Shown here one piece after another: positions 10,012-21,852 of a DNA stretch of 64,000 nucleotides (its first letter is position 1; each line of letters begins with the position of its first letter). This DNA comes from Musa acuminata AAA Group (Eukaryota > Streptophyta > Magnoliopsida > Zingiberales > Musaceae). The notes beneath the pieces were generated by a model. The model was not told the origin of the DNA. It saw nothing but the letters and a program-made list of their open reading frames with translations, and ran no database searches. Position numbers and translations under genes: made by a program. The stretch is taken from assembly GCF_036884655.1 (NCBI RefSeq), contig NC_088355.1:23086001-23150000 (forward strand). The letters are read 5' to 3'.

Positions 10012-12979
10012 TCAAGGACAATTTAACATGCCTAGTTCCCTTCTAATAAAGTCAAATTGATCTTCATTTAAGGCTTTTGTAAAAATGTCTACTAATTGAT
10101 GCTTTGTGTCAATAAACTCTAGAATGACATTATTGTTAAGGACATGATCGTGTATAAAATAATGCCTAATATCGATATGCTTAGTTCTAGAGTGTTGAAT
10201 TAGATTTTTGGTAAGACAAATGGCACTTATATTATCATATTTTATGGGAATGTTCTTCAAGTAAATTTCATAGTCTTCTAATGTATTCTTCATCCAAACA
10301 ACTTGTGCACAGCATGCAATTGCAGCTATATATTCGGCTTCCACCGTAGATAATGCAACCGAATTTTATTTCTTGGAAGTCCAAGAAACAAGTGCATGTC
10401 CTAAAAATTGGCATGTTCTTGATGTGCTTTTTCTATCTATCCTACATCTGTCAAAATCGGTATATGCATAAGCTATTAAATTGAATCTATCGAATTTCGG
10501 ATACCACAATCCTAAATTGGGAGTTCTTTTAAGATATCTAAAAATTCTTTTAACACTTTTAAGATGAGATATTTTAGGATTAGATTGAAACCTAGCGCAA
10601 AGTCCTACATTAAACATGATATTCAGTCTAGTCGTGGTGAGGTAAAGTAGACTTCCTATCATTCCCCTATATATTTTTTTATCAAAGTTTTCATCATTTT
10701 CATCCATATCTAACTTAGTGGAAGTACTCATAGGAGTGTTTATCGCTTTTGAATCATCCATGTTAAATCGTTTTAACAATTCTAATGTATATTTAGATTG
10801 ATTAAGAAATATATCATTACTAAGTTGTTTAATTTATAATCCTAAAAAGAAGGTTAATTCTCCCATTAGGCTCATTTCAAATTCATGACTCATATATTTG
10901 ACAAATGATTCACATAGTAATTCATCCGAAGAACCAAAAATAATATCATCAACATAAATTTGAACAATAAGAAAATTATTTTCAAAATGTTTGATAAACA
11001 ATGTAGTATCAACCTTGCCTTTTATAAAACTATTTAAAATAAGAAAGGAACTAAGCCTTTCATACGAAGCTCTAGGAGCTTGTTTTAAGCCATAGAGAGT
11101 CTTAGTCAATCTAAATACATGATTAGGAAGAAGAGAATTTTCAAATCCAGGAGGTTGTTCAACATACACTTCTTCGGAAATAACACCATTCAAGAAAGTA
11201 CTTTTGACATCCATTTGAAATAGTTTAAAATCATTACTACTAGCATAAGCAAGGAGCATCCTAATGGCTTCTAATCTAGCCACAGGAGCGAAGGTCTCTT
11301 CGTAGTCGATACCTTCTTTTTGGTTAAAACCTTTGGCCACTAGCCTAGCCTTGTTTCTAACCATGATACCGCATTCATCTTGCTTGTTTCTAAACACCCA
11401 TTTAGTACTTATGACTAAATGATCACTAGGTCTAGGAACAAGCTTCCATACCTCATTCCTCTCAAATTAGTTCAATTCCTCTTGCATTGCAATAACCTAT
11501 GAATCATCTTTCAAGGCTTCGTCAATGCTTTTAGGTTCAATTTGAGAAAGGAAGGCGGCGTTAGCATAAAAATTCTTGAAGGAAGAACAAGTTTGAACCC
11601 CTTTTGAAGTATCTCGTATAATTTGCTCCTTTAGATGAGCATCTACATACTTTCATTCCTTGGGTAAGAAAATTTCGGAAGAAGATACATCCAAGTTGCT
11701 ATTTTAAGGACGGGGTACATTTAAATTCAAATTATCAAAACCAAGATCTTTATCAAAATTATTTTTCTTTAACTCAGAAATTTCATTAAAAACTACATGA
11801 ATAGACTCTTCTATAACTAAGGTTCTTTTGTTAAAAACATGAAAAGCCTTAGAAACGGAAGAGTAACCAAGAAAGATGTCTTCATCCGATTTAGCATCAA
11901 ATTTTCCTAAGGCATCCTTTTCATTCAAAATAAAGCATTTGCAACCGAAAACATTAAAATAAGAAACATTTGATTTTTTGTTATTCCATAATTCATGTGA
12001 AGTTTTTGATAGAGATGGTTTTATTGACATAACAAGCCATATTAACAGCTTCGGCCCAAAAATACTTAGGTAGACTATGTTCATTTAACATGGTTCTTGT
12101 CATTTCTTATAATTTTTTATTTTTTCTTTTAACTATCTCATTTTGTTGAGGATTTCTCAGAGTGAAAAAGTTATAATTATATCCATTTGATTCACAAAAA
12201 CTTTGGAAGTCACAGTTTTGAAATTCGTCACCGTGTTCACTCCAAATTGATGAAATCATGAAGCCTTTTTCGTTATGAGTAAGTTTACAAAATTTAGAGA
12301 AACATTTGAAACAATCACTTTTGTGAGTCAAGAAATAGGTCCAAGTGTATCTACTATAGTCATCTACAATTATGAAGGTATATTTGCTTCCTCCTAGACT
12401 CGTTGTGTCAATTGGTCCAAATAAGTCCAAATAAATCAATTGCAATGGTCTAGTGGTGCTAATTTAATTTTTTGGTTTGAAACTAGTTTTTATTTGTTTT
12501 CCTAGTTGACAAGCATCACATACTTTGTCCTTAACAAACTTCATATTGGGAATCCCTCGTACTAACTCTCTAGATGAAATCTTAGATATTAGTTTCATAC
12601 TTGCATGGCCTAATCTCCTATGCCAAAGCTAAGCATCATCATTTAAAACGGAAGAGCACATTTCATTATTAAGTTCATCAAGGTTGATGGTGTAGACATT
12701 ATTTTGTTTTAAGACAATCATTGATATATTATTGTTTGGTTTTTCAATAATGCACACATTAGATTCAAATCTAACGATGTAACCTTTATCACATAATTGA
12801 CTAATGCTTAAGAGATTATGTTTCAATCCATCAACTAGCAACACATCATCAATTAAAAAACTTGATTTATTATATATGGTTCCCTTGCCAATGATTTTAC
12901 CTTTGTTGTTGTCTCCGAAGGTGACATACCCTTCTTCTTTGCTAGTGAGCATAGAGAAATGAGATGGATCTCCGGTCAT
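10012..12979 (-). pseudogene. Copia A pol: pre-integrase, integrase, RT, RNase H
   Basis: From right to left there is a GAG-pre-integrase region (MTGDPSHFSMLTSKEEGY near 12979) and an integrase core (YLDLFGPID, then IVDDYSRYTW). A linker follows, then RT with the intact catalytic motif [13 protein letters not shown] near 10945-10985, and RNase H ending ELGMLNCP at 10012. The ORF is split by stops and small indels between 12445 and 12629, near 12100, at 11400-11700, at 10790-10833 and near 10350. RT itself is long and well preserved (187 residues open at 10834-11397). Confidence 0.9.
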
Positions 12980-13144
12980 GTGCCTTGAGCATCCACTATC
13001 AAGATACCATCTCTTGCTCCTAGCTTGTGAGTTAGTCTACAAAAGAGGATGGTTTTTAGGTACCTATTTGATTTTGGGTGCCTTCAAAATTGATCTACTA
13101 ATTTTGTCATTCATCATTGAATTATTTATAGTTCCTTTAGGAAC

Positions 13145-13936
13145 TCATATCAACTTATGTGGACTAATTTTCTTAAATGGACATTTGTAAACAATATGTC
13201 CAGATTTACAATAAAAGTTGCATTTCAAATAAGGTGAAACATGTAATGTGGGTCCTTTAATGAAGGTGGTAGGATTTTGGTGAGATCCTCTCACAAATCC
13301 AATTCCACTTTTATTTGCGACGTGACCCTTGTTTGCAAGGATCATGTCCAAGCCTATGCTACCGACCTTAAACTTGTTTAAGGTCTCTTTAAGTAACAAA
13401 TTCTCATTTTTTATTGCTTCTAAGTGTTCACACTTAGTGCATGGAGGAGTTTGAAGATTATCAAGCTTATTTTGTAGTAAGGCATGCTCTTTCTTTAAAA
13501 GATTGAACTTCTTACTAATAGTTTTACACTCATCAAATAATTCATAAAAAGCGATAGAAAGTTCATCGAAAGATAAATCTTCATTAATTAAATCACATAC
13601 CTCTCCTCCTAAAGTCATTAGCGCAAAGTTTGCCTCCTCTTTGTTGTTAGCTTCTTCATTCTCGGAATCACTTGAGTCGTCCCAAGTCGTTTTTAAAGCT
13701 TTCTTTTTCTTCGGTTGCTTCTTCTTGGCCTAGGGGTATTTATTTTTGAAGTGCCCCGGCTTTTTGTATTCGTAGCATATTACTTGGTCCTTTTTATGTT
13801 CAAGTTTATTTTTGGTGTTATTTTTAAATTTGTTCTTTCTTATAAATTTTTTAAATTTTCGAGTTAAAAGTGCAATGTCATCATCACTGTCCTCATCACT
13901 TAATGTTCCTTTCAAGTGGTCTCCTTGTGTTCTAAG
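13145..13936 (-). pseudogene. Copia A gag, C-terminal part
   Basis: The segment has two zinc-knuckle-like motifs. One is CYEYKKPGHFKNKYP (second and last Cys lost to Tyr) near 13740-13790. The other is CNFYCKSGHIVYKC near 13170-13220. A lysine-rich stretch precedes the first. A stop separates the two parts around 13640-13730. The gag is cut on its N-terminal side by the solo LTR at 13937. Confidence 0.85.
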
Positions 13937-14062
13937 TGTTAGGATCGAGAGCACTAAGAGGGGGGGGGTGAATTAGTGCAGCGGAAATCTTACAGCAATT
14001 TAAAAACGAAAGCTGCGTTCGTCCGATAAAAAACGGTTTCGATATCAAAGCAGAATCACAGT

Positions 14063-14390
14063 GCAGTTTACGTCTAAGCGCAGTTTTGCGTCTAAGCGCA
14101 GTTTGCGTCTAAACACAGTTTACGTCTAAGCGCAGTTTGCGTCTAAGCACAGTTTGCGTCTAAGCGCAGTTTGCGTCTAAACTCAGTTTTACGTCCAAAC
14201 GCAGTTTAACGTCTAAACGCAGTTTTACGTCTAAACGCAGTTTTACGTCTAAACGCAGTTTTACGTCTAAACGCAGTTTTACGTCTAAACGCAGTTTTAC
14301 GTCTAAACACAGTTTTGCGTCTAAACGCAGTTTTACGTCTAAACGTAATTTTACGTCTAAATGTAGTTTTGCGTCTAAAAGCAGTTTTGA
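14063..14390. repeat. 17-18 bp minisatellite inside the solo LTR
   Basis: There are about 18 tandem copies of a unit like CGCAGTTTTACGTCTAAA, with variants (AAGC/AAAC, ACG/GCG). The matching array is at 47347-47590 in the second solo LTR. There is no spacer diversity and no cas context. It is an ordinary tandem repeat, not a CRISPR. Confidence 0.9.
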
Positions 14391-14984
14391 ACCTGAAAAA
14401 GCGTTTTACGTAGAAAGCAATTTGCAGTTATAAATGGAATCCGAATGTAAGCGTAAACTGCAGTGTGAAGATCGTACGAAAACACGATTTACGTTTGAAT
14501 GCAGATTCTGAAAGATCAGAGCTTAGAAACTCGTTCGTAAAGGAGCAGAGGGCAGTAGCAATGTAGGAGGTTTGCAGTAATGGAAAAGTGCTCAAGGTAA
14601 AAGCAAACCAGAGATTTAGAGTGGTTCGGTCAGTCTTGACCTACTCCACTTTTGGCTTCCTCCTCCGACGAGGTCACCGACGTCAACTAGCTGCCTTCCT
14701 TCAATGGGCGAAGGCTAACTGCCCTTTTACAGTTTCTCTCCTTTTGACAGGCTTAGGAGACAACCTTTACAGATCCTTTCTCTCCTCTCTTTACAACTCA
14801 AGACTTAAAGAACAGAAGGAGGAGAACTTTAGGACTTTACACAAATTTGAGCTCTTAGAATCACTGAAAAGATCAAGAATTCGGTGTGGATCTCTCTTCT
14901 TTCAGTGTTGAATGGGTGGGGTATTTATAGGCCCCAACCCAATTCAAATTTGGAGCTCAAAACGATCAAATCCCGGAATTCCGG

Positions 14985-15420
14985 GATCAGGCGGTTACAC
15001 CTCTTGACTGGAGAGGTGGCACCGCCTGGCAGAGCTCGAAGACTGAGCTCAGGCGATTGCACCTCTCTGCCAGAGCTCGAAGACTGAGCTCGGTAGTTGC
15101 ACCGCCTGGCAGAGCTCGAAGACTGAGCTCGGTGGTTGCATCACCTGGCAGAGCACGAAACTGAGCTCAAGCTGATGCACCTCTCTGCCAGAGCTCGAAA
15201 CTTGAGCTCTGGCGGTGCTACCTCTTGACAGAGGAGGTTGCACCGCCCAGTCTAGCTCGAAGACTGAGCCCTGGGCGGTTGCACCTCTTGGCTGGGGCGG
15301 TTGCACCGCCCAGTCCCGCTGGAAGACATGGCTGGGGCGGTTGCACCGCCCAGTCCCGCAGCCCTGGCGGTTGCACCTCCTGGCCTAGGCGGTTGCACCG
15401 CCTGGTGCAATCAGGGTCCG
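14985..15420. repeat. GC-rich repeat block inside the solo LTR
   Basis: Two repeated motifs alternate. One is a GAGCTC...GAGCTC inverted repeat around aagact. The other is a GGCGGTTGCACCGCC-type palindromic motif with variants. The same block, inverted, occupies about 45960-46560. Short frames running through it (RLHLL, VAPP repeats) are compositional, not genes. Confidence 0.85.
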
Positions 15421-15932
15421 AATGGTTCGCTCCATTCGGCCCAATTTGAATCTTTTCAGGGGCCCAATTGCCCCAAGATTAAGCTAATGGGATCACCTCC
15501 CATTTTCAAGCTTAATCATCGTGCTAACTACGATTAACTCTAAGACAACTTCTGCAGCTATGCTCCGATGCGTCAATCGCTTCTTCCGGCGAGTTTCCGA
15601 CGAACTTCCATCGATCATCCGATAAACCCTCGGTGATCCTTCTGCGGACATCCGGCATACTCCTGGACTTTGCGACGATCCACTTGGCGAGTTCCGACGA
15701 GCTTCGCTTGGCAAGCTTCTGGACTTCTCGGATCTGTTCTCGCTGAACCTCCGACGACCGTCCGAACTTCCGTCGAACTCTCGAACTCCCAACGTGATCA
15801 TGATCTTGACTCCAGCGCAACACCTGCTGCTTGTCTTACTCTTATCGTAGTTAATCCTGCACACTTATCTCAAACACATAGATTAGATAACAAATGACAA
15901 TTGACTTCATCATCAAAATCCGAGATTCAACA

Positions 15933-16605
15933 CTAAGTACCATATCCTTCCTGTTCTTTGGAAGGGGGTTCGCGAGCTCTTCATGAGCATGACACATCAT
16001 TTCATAGGTCATAAGAGACCCAATAAGTTTTTCGAGAGGAAATATTTTAAGGTTCTTGGCCTCTTGAATGGTCATAACTTTTGGATCTCAACTTTTTGGG
16101 AGAGATCTTAAAATTTTAGTTACTATTCAAAGTTAGAAAAACTTTTACTAAGAGCTTTGAGTCCATTGATGACATCCGTGAAATGGGTGTACATGTCTTC
16201 GATGGACTCATTTGGTTTCATCCGGAAAAGTTCGTAAGAATGCACAAGAATATTGATTTTGGACTCTTTCACTCGGCTAGTGCCTTCATGAGCGACCTCA
16301 AGAGTTCTCCAAATATCAAAAGCCGAATCGCAAATCGAAACACGATTAAATTCATTTTTGTCAAGTGCACAAAACAAGGCATTTGTAGCCTTTGCATTTA
16401 AAACAAAAACCTTCTTCTCCGATTCATCCCATTTGCTCATCGAAAGAGAAGATTTTTGAAATCCATTTTTGACAAAATTCCAAAGTTCAAAATCCATGGA
16501 AATAAGGAAGATCCTCATACGAGTCTTCCAATACGTGTAATCTGACACATTAAACATAGGCGGACGTATAATAGAGTGACCCTCTTGCATGCCGAAGTAA
16601 ACCAT
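15933..16605 (-). pseudogene. Copia A gag, N-terminal part
   Basis: Gag starts at the ATG at 16605 with MVYFGMQEGHSIIRPP and continues through the UBN2-type capsid region (YWKTRMRIFLISMDFELW). It breaks between 16123 and 16075 and runs into the solo LTR at 15932. The start codon lies about 40 bp downstream of the PBS on this strand. The capsid protein would package the element RNA. Confidence 0.88.
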
Positions 16606-16643
16606 CTCTCTTAGGTATTAAACCAAATATGAGAGTGAGCCTT

Positions 16644-16655
16644 GCTCTGATACCA
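16644..16655 (-). other. PBS of copia A
   Basis: The complement reads TGGTATCAGAGC, the initiator tRNA-Met type, lying two bases inside the 5' LTR edge at 16658. Confidence 0.85.
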
Positions 16656-16657
16656 AT

Positions 16658-16919
16658 TGTTAGGATCGGAGCGGCACTAAGAGGGGGGATTAAAACTTGT
16701 AAAGTTGAAAATGATTTCATAAATGCGTAGAGATTTCAATTCGTCAATAACATGGAGAAAATAGCTCGAGTAAAGTGAGAAGATGAAAACCGAAAGCTTG
16801 TTGCTATGTAAATAACGGTTTCAGAAAAGTAAATACTCACACATTCAAGGAACACACCAATTTAAAGTGGTTCGGTCAAAATGACCTATATCCACTTGCG
16901 AAGCCTTCTTCAATGAGGC
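16658..16919 (-). repeat. 5' LTR of copia A, part next to the PBS
   Basis: It begins on the plus strand as TGTTAGGATCGGAGCGG and is split after 262 bp by gypsy B. The last five bases, GAGGC, are the target duplicated by B. The LTR resumes at 22276. Confidence 0.9.
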
Positions 16920-17344
16920 TGATAGAACCCTTGCAGATTCTAAACTTGGGGTTGATCTCTTTAGGGGATCGGCCTCCTTGGAACTCTATAGGGGTTCCTC
17001 CCTCCAAGTTGTTGCTCAAAGGCTACAGAAAAGATTCATCTATTGCTTATGAAAAGAGAAGGAATACATGCCTATTTATAGGGCTTCTAAACCCTAACTC
17101 CTAATAAGACTCCTATTTAAGACTCTTACTTCTAACCAACTCCTAGTCAAGGCTCCTATTCCCTTACAACTCCTAATTCTTCTCTAAGAAAACACCTCCT
17201 ACATGAATGCCCCTCTCAATTAGGACTCTCCTAGCTAGAGTCCTAACAGAATGTCCCTCTCAATTAGGACTCTCCTAGCTAGAGTCCTAACAGTTTTCAT
17301 GAATGTCCCTCTCAATTAGGACTCTCCAAGCTAGAGTCCTAACA
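16920..17344 (-). repeat. 3' LTR of gypsy B
   Basis: The plus-strand reading is TGATAGAACCC to AGTCCTAACA, 425 bp. It carries three U3 hairpin units at its right end and a TATA box (rc of ctatttataggg, about 17071-17082). The polypurine tract is the complement of gactcgccctcttc just after it. Confidence 0.92.
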
Positions 17345-17487
17345 GACTCGCCCTCTTCAAATCAGCCTTGTCTTCGAGGCTGATGATTCGTGAATTCTGG
17401 GAATTTGATCTTCAAGTCATCATAGTTCTCCCATGTGGCATCTTCTATTGGTAGGTTCGTCCACTATATTAGCACTTCATTAGTGGG

Positions 17488-18855
17488 TCATCGTCGTCGA
17501 GTCACGATCCGTCGATCAATAATGGCACTTGGCTGGGTTTGGAGTTCTCTTTGGGTAGTCATATTTGGTGGGTGGCTTTGGGCTGTCTCCAAGCACCTAT
17601 TTAAAACTTCCGTTTGGCTGTTGGTTTGTGGGTGATATGTCATACTCCTTTCTAATTTAGTACCCTGCATATGGAATAATTTTGTCCAAAATCTGCTCTT
17701 GAAGATGCAAGTAGAATTTGTCACAAGCACAATGCGTCCCTTATAGCATAATTCTTTTGAGTCCCGATTGTAATGAGCCACGGAGCTTGATGCTTCCTCT
17801 AATTTTTTTTGTATCTTACTGGTCTCTAAATCTTCCTGCCATTCCATCTTAATATCCTCAAGGAAGTCGCTGGTTGGAAGTAAAACGACCGAAAATTCAG
17901 CTTGCTCAGGTAGCTGCGAAAGCGCATCTACAACAACATTCTCTTTCCACCTTTTGTAAGTTATTTCATAACCAAATCCAAGAAGTTTTGTTACCCATTT
18001 TTGCTGCTTAGGGGATGATATCTTTTGCTCCAAAAAGTATTTGAGGCTTTTATGGTCAGTTTTAATTTGAAATCGTCGACCAATCAAGTAGGGTCTCCAC
18101 CGCATTGCTGCGCGCACAATAGCGAACATCTCCTTATCATATGTTGACTTATTTTGATAGGAGGGAGATAATGTCTTGCTAGTGTTTGTGAGTGGTCGAC
18201 CATCTTCCATGAGAAAGACTCCAATTCTGACTCCAGATGTGTCGGCCTCAATAATGAAGGGTCGGTTGAAATCTGGTAGTATTAGCACCGGCGTCATCGT
18301 CATGGTTGCCTTAAGTTTGTCATAGGCAGCGGAGGCTCTGTCAGACCATTGGAAGACATCTTTTTTCAGTAAGGAAGTAACTGGTGCACTAATCTCTCCA
18401 TAGTTTTTCATGAACTTGCAGTAGTAGCCTGTTAAACCCAAAAAGTCATGTAGCAATTTTATGTTCCTCGGGGTCAGCCAATTCTGCATTGCTCTAATTT
18501 TGAAGGGGTCTACTGCCACACCTTTCTCTGATATGATATGCCCAAGATATTCCACCTTCTTTTGAAGAAAGCAAAAATTCATAATGGTTGTTGTGTGTTC
18601 AAAAGGGGGTTTTCGGTATGTCTTCTTCGCATACTCGTATTTGATGATACCCGGATCGAAGGTCCAGCTTTGTGAAGATTTGTGCTCCCTTAGCAACTCA
18701 TCTACTACTAGAATAGGGTATTTATCCTTGATGGTTATGCCATTAAGAGCTCGGTAATCAACACATAATCGCCATATTCCATCCTTCTTTCGTATGAGGA
18801 GCACCGGTGAAGAGTAAGGGCTGCAACATGGCCGAATAACTCCTGTTTTGAGCAT
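17488..18855 (-). pseudogene. Gypsy B pol with in-frame deletions (455-residue frame)
   Basis: The frame opens with RT N-terminal sequence (IRKKDGIWRLCVDYRALNG), then passes directly to FLQKKVEYLGHIISEKG. It therefore skips the RT palm and its FxDD catalytic motif. RNase H follows (TDHKSLKYFLEQK). The frame then jumps from LVTNSTCI to FKSRFWTKLF, skipping the integrase zinc domain and part of the core. It ends near a chromodomain-proximal IIDRRIVTRRR. The remaining frame is uninterrupted, which is unusual for a decayed copy. It cannot give active RT or integrase. Confidence 0.9.
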
Positions 18856-18856
18856 T

Positions 18857-20576
18857 CTTTTACAATCCTTTCTATTTCATCTTTTTGGAGATGTGGATAC
18901 TGATATAGCTGAGCATTTGCTACAGATTTGCCTAGAAGAATCGTTATACAATGATCATGCCAACAGGTAAGAGATAGGTTGCATGGTTCGTCAAATATAT
19001 CTGAAAATTCAGCAAGCAAAGGAAGTAGATTTGGATCTTCAAATTTTGTTGGCTCTCCCTTAGTTTGCTGCTCAAGTTGTACCAAAAGGCCGCTGCATGC
19101 TTTATGCAAAACCGTCTTCATTTGTTGTGTGCAAATCGTCGTTATGTCGCCCTCACGTTTCCCGTTCAGTATCACCTGTTTCTCCTTACTGTAAAATTTC
19201 ATAATTAGTTGCATAAAATTCCAAGAAATATCACATAATGTCGTCAACTATTTAATTATGAGCATGGCCTCATGATCATCAAGAGGGAGAAGGAAGAAAT
19301 CTGCAATTATCTCTTGGTCCTGCAGCAATAGTTTCTCCTACGGGCGCCTACGATCACAATTCAAAATCCGTCCGTCGACGACCTTAACGTTAAACCTGCT
19401 GCAATTCTCAATAGGTAAGGCCATCTGAATAGTAACCTTACTATTTAGAAAGTTATTAGAACTGCCCGTGTCGACGAGAACAGTGATCGGTTGTTGTTTG
19501 AGAAGGCCTCCAACTTTCATCGTTTGCGGGTTTGAGTAGCCGGCTAGTGCATGTACCGTAACTTCAGTCGGTTGTGGGTCTTCTTCTGCATCTTCTTCTT
19601 CATGTTCAAGGCTCTCTTCTAGATGTTCAATGACCTCTTCTTCTATTGGTTCAATCATAAGAAGTCTCCCTTTACTACAGCGATGCTCATGGCTCCACGG
19701 CTCGTCACAATGCCAACATAACCCCTTCGCATATCGCTCCCGAAGCTCTTCTCTTGTTGACCTCTTTGGTATAGGGACTTGGTCGATAGTAGGGTGGGCT
19801 GAGGGCTTCAATATTACTGGTTGAGGAGTGACCCTAGTCCTCCGAGCTTCATGGTTCAATTGCTCCTCTTGATGTCGTGCGAAAGAGATGGCTGCCATAA
19901 GTGTATACGGTTGTCGCGCTTTAACTTCTCCTCGGATCTCCGGCTTCAAGCCCTCAATGAAGGTCCTCAATAGCTATTTTTGAGACCAATCATGAGTTTG
20001 ATTAGATAACCTTTCAAACCTGGTTTGGTACTCCAGAATGGTGGAGGTTTGTCGGATCTTTGCTAGTTGCTCGTCAATATTCTCGTAATCGGTTGGTCTG
20101 AAGCGAATCAGCAGTCCTTCTTTGAATTGTCACCATGAAAGGACTCCATAAGTATGTTCAAACCAGTCAAACCACTGTATAGCATCCCCTTCAAGATGTA
20201 TAGCTGCAATTTTCACCATAGATACATCCGCGGTTTTGTGGTACCGAAAATATCGCTCCGCGCGCGAGATCCAACCAATCGGGTCTCCTTCTTCCCATCT
20301 AGGGAAGTTCACTCTCATGCATGGATAGTTGGGGTCAGTCATATAGCCTCCCCTCCCTTGGAAGTCATCTATTTGGGCTTGGTGTGATTGGGCAAAGCTC
20401 TCTCCTTGATTTGATTTCTTCGGGCTTAGTGGTCGGCCCAATCTGAGTTCGGTAAAGAGCATCCGAATCTTATCCTCCATTCGCACCTCCAAGGCTTCAA
20501 ATTTAGCATTGATTGCCTCCTTATATGCCATAGTATATGCCCCCAAATCTCTCTTTTGTTGTTGGGTTAAAGGCAT
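18857..20576 (-). pseudogene. Gypsy B gag, protease and RT N-terminus, broken
   Basis: The ATG at 20576 opens MPLTQQQKRDLG, the family start seen in L and I. An upstream in-frame ATG at 20843 exists but lies in leader sequence. Gag has the capsid region and a good zinc knuckle, [14 protein letters not shown], near 19690-19730. The protease has [14 protein letters not shown] near 19440-19485. Stops occur at about 20128, 19977 and 19250. Unlike L and I, the codon equivalent to their shared TAA is a sense codon here (SHQAQIDDF). Confidence 0.88.
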
Positions 20577-21839
20577 GTATAGGTTGAGAGAAGTGATGGT
20601 TGAAAGGGTTGGTGGATTGGTAGATGTAGGCTGCGGTTTAGGCTTGTTTTGTGGCTGTTTTGGGTACAGTTTGAGGGTGTGGTTTGGCAGAGTTTTAGGG
20701 TTGTGGATGAAAGTTTTGGATCTATGGTAGATGGTAGCAAAGGTTTGATAGAAATCCGTAGAATTTGCAGCAAGTATGTGCTGTCTTGTAAGAGTAGAAT
20801 TATCGTCGAAGAAACAACGGTTTCTCGACGTAATTTCCACCAAAAACTTAAGAGAATTGAGGAGAGAATTGATAGCAAAATCACAGTTTATATTACAGCA
20901 AGGATATCTAATTTAATCAAGAAAATTTCGGCAGTATAACAGCAAGGAAATTGGTGCAAGTTGTAATTGCAGAATTCTCGTCGAAAAATTTCAGCGGGTT
21001 ACGACGAAAATTTGCAGCAATATAAAATCATTTTTAGAGATGAATTTCTTAATAGATCAATCTTAGATGGAAGCCAAGATGATCTATGAAGTGTATAAGA
21101 AATTTCATTCAAAAAAGATTACAAATAGATGGGTTAAGGCAACAATATGCGGCTGAAATTTTCTGCAGCATAGATTTTTAGGTATAACAGATTGGACGTA
21201 AAAGATCAGTGGTTTATATTGAGAATTTTTTGATGAAACCAAAGGAAAATCCACTGTTAGGAAGTGTCAAAGCTATCATAAAAATTTCGTAGAGATTTGG
21301 ATAGAAACAATGTAGTATCAAGATCAAAAAATCAGTGCTATGCGGCTGAAATTTTATAGTGCAGATTTTCAAGTATAGCAGATTTGACGTAAAAGATCAA
21401 TGATTTATATTGAGAATTTTTTGAAAAAACCAAAGGTAAATCTTCTGTTAGGAAGTGTCAAAGATGTCATAAAAATTTCATAGAAATTTGGATAGAAAAA
21501 GCATAGTAGCAAGATCAAACAGATGGTACTATGCGGTTGGAATTCTGCAATGTGTCTTTCGTCGTAGAGATGATAACTTTGTGACAAAAGGTTTATGCAG
21601 CAATATAGGAACAGTTTTGTTTTTTTGGATTTTTGAATAAGGATAACTAAATTGCAGCAGCAGTAAGTTAGGAAACCAGAACCTGTTGCAATTCACGGGA
21701 GATCAAAGGATGATCCGTGGTGGTGGAGATGACGGCGGAATTTGGCGACGATCTTTTAAGCAATTGTGGGAATTGCTTTAGGCGGTTGTGGAGGGTTGAT
21801 GGATGGCTATGGAAGGGCAGTAAGATGCCAAGAACGCTG
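20577..21839 (-). other. Untranslated leader of gypsy B
   Basis: The leader between the PBS and gag is about 1.26 kb. It is roughly 0.7 kb longer than in gypsy L (4074-4592) or I (42648-43170). The extra length contains the direct repeats at 21146-21550. Confidence 0.7.
21146..21550. repeat. 190-bp direct repeats in the gypsy B leader
   Basis: Two near-complete copies start at tatgcggctgaaatttt (21146 and 21339). A third partial copy starts near 21533. Shared landmarks are gacgtaaaagatca and aggaagtgtcaaag. I see no matching stretch in the leaders of L and I. Confidence 0.8.
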
Positions 21840-21850
21840 CTCTGATACCA
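21839..21850 (-). other. PBS of gypsy B
   Basis: The complement reads TGGTATCAGAGC and lies two bases from the 5' LTR edge at 21853. Confidence 0.85.
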
Positions 21851-21852
21851 TG

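Larger units (their letters stand above)
13937..15932 (-). mobile_element. Solo LTR (SIRE-like), inserted in copia A gag
   Basis: It is bounded on the plus strand by TGTTAGGATCGAGAG and GAGATTCAACA, 1,996 bp, with no internal retrotransposon sequence. It is flanked by a perfect 5-bp TSD, CTAAG (13932-13936 and 15933-15937), and gag continues on both sides. A solo LTR arises by recombination between the two LTRs of a full element. It contains a TATA region (rc of gtatttatagg, about 14919-14929), a 17-bp array and GC-rich arrays. Confidence 0.95.

Noticed and set aside
14063..14390. CRISPR array
   Set aside because: The units are contiguous 17-18 bp repeats without spacers, inside a plant LTR.
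15049..15537. Several overlapping frames with VAPP/RLHLL repeats
   Set aside because: They read through GC-rich LTR repeats on both strands. The same happens at 45837-46337.
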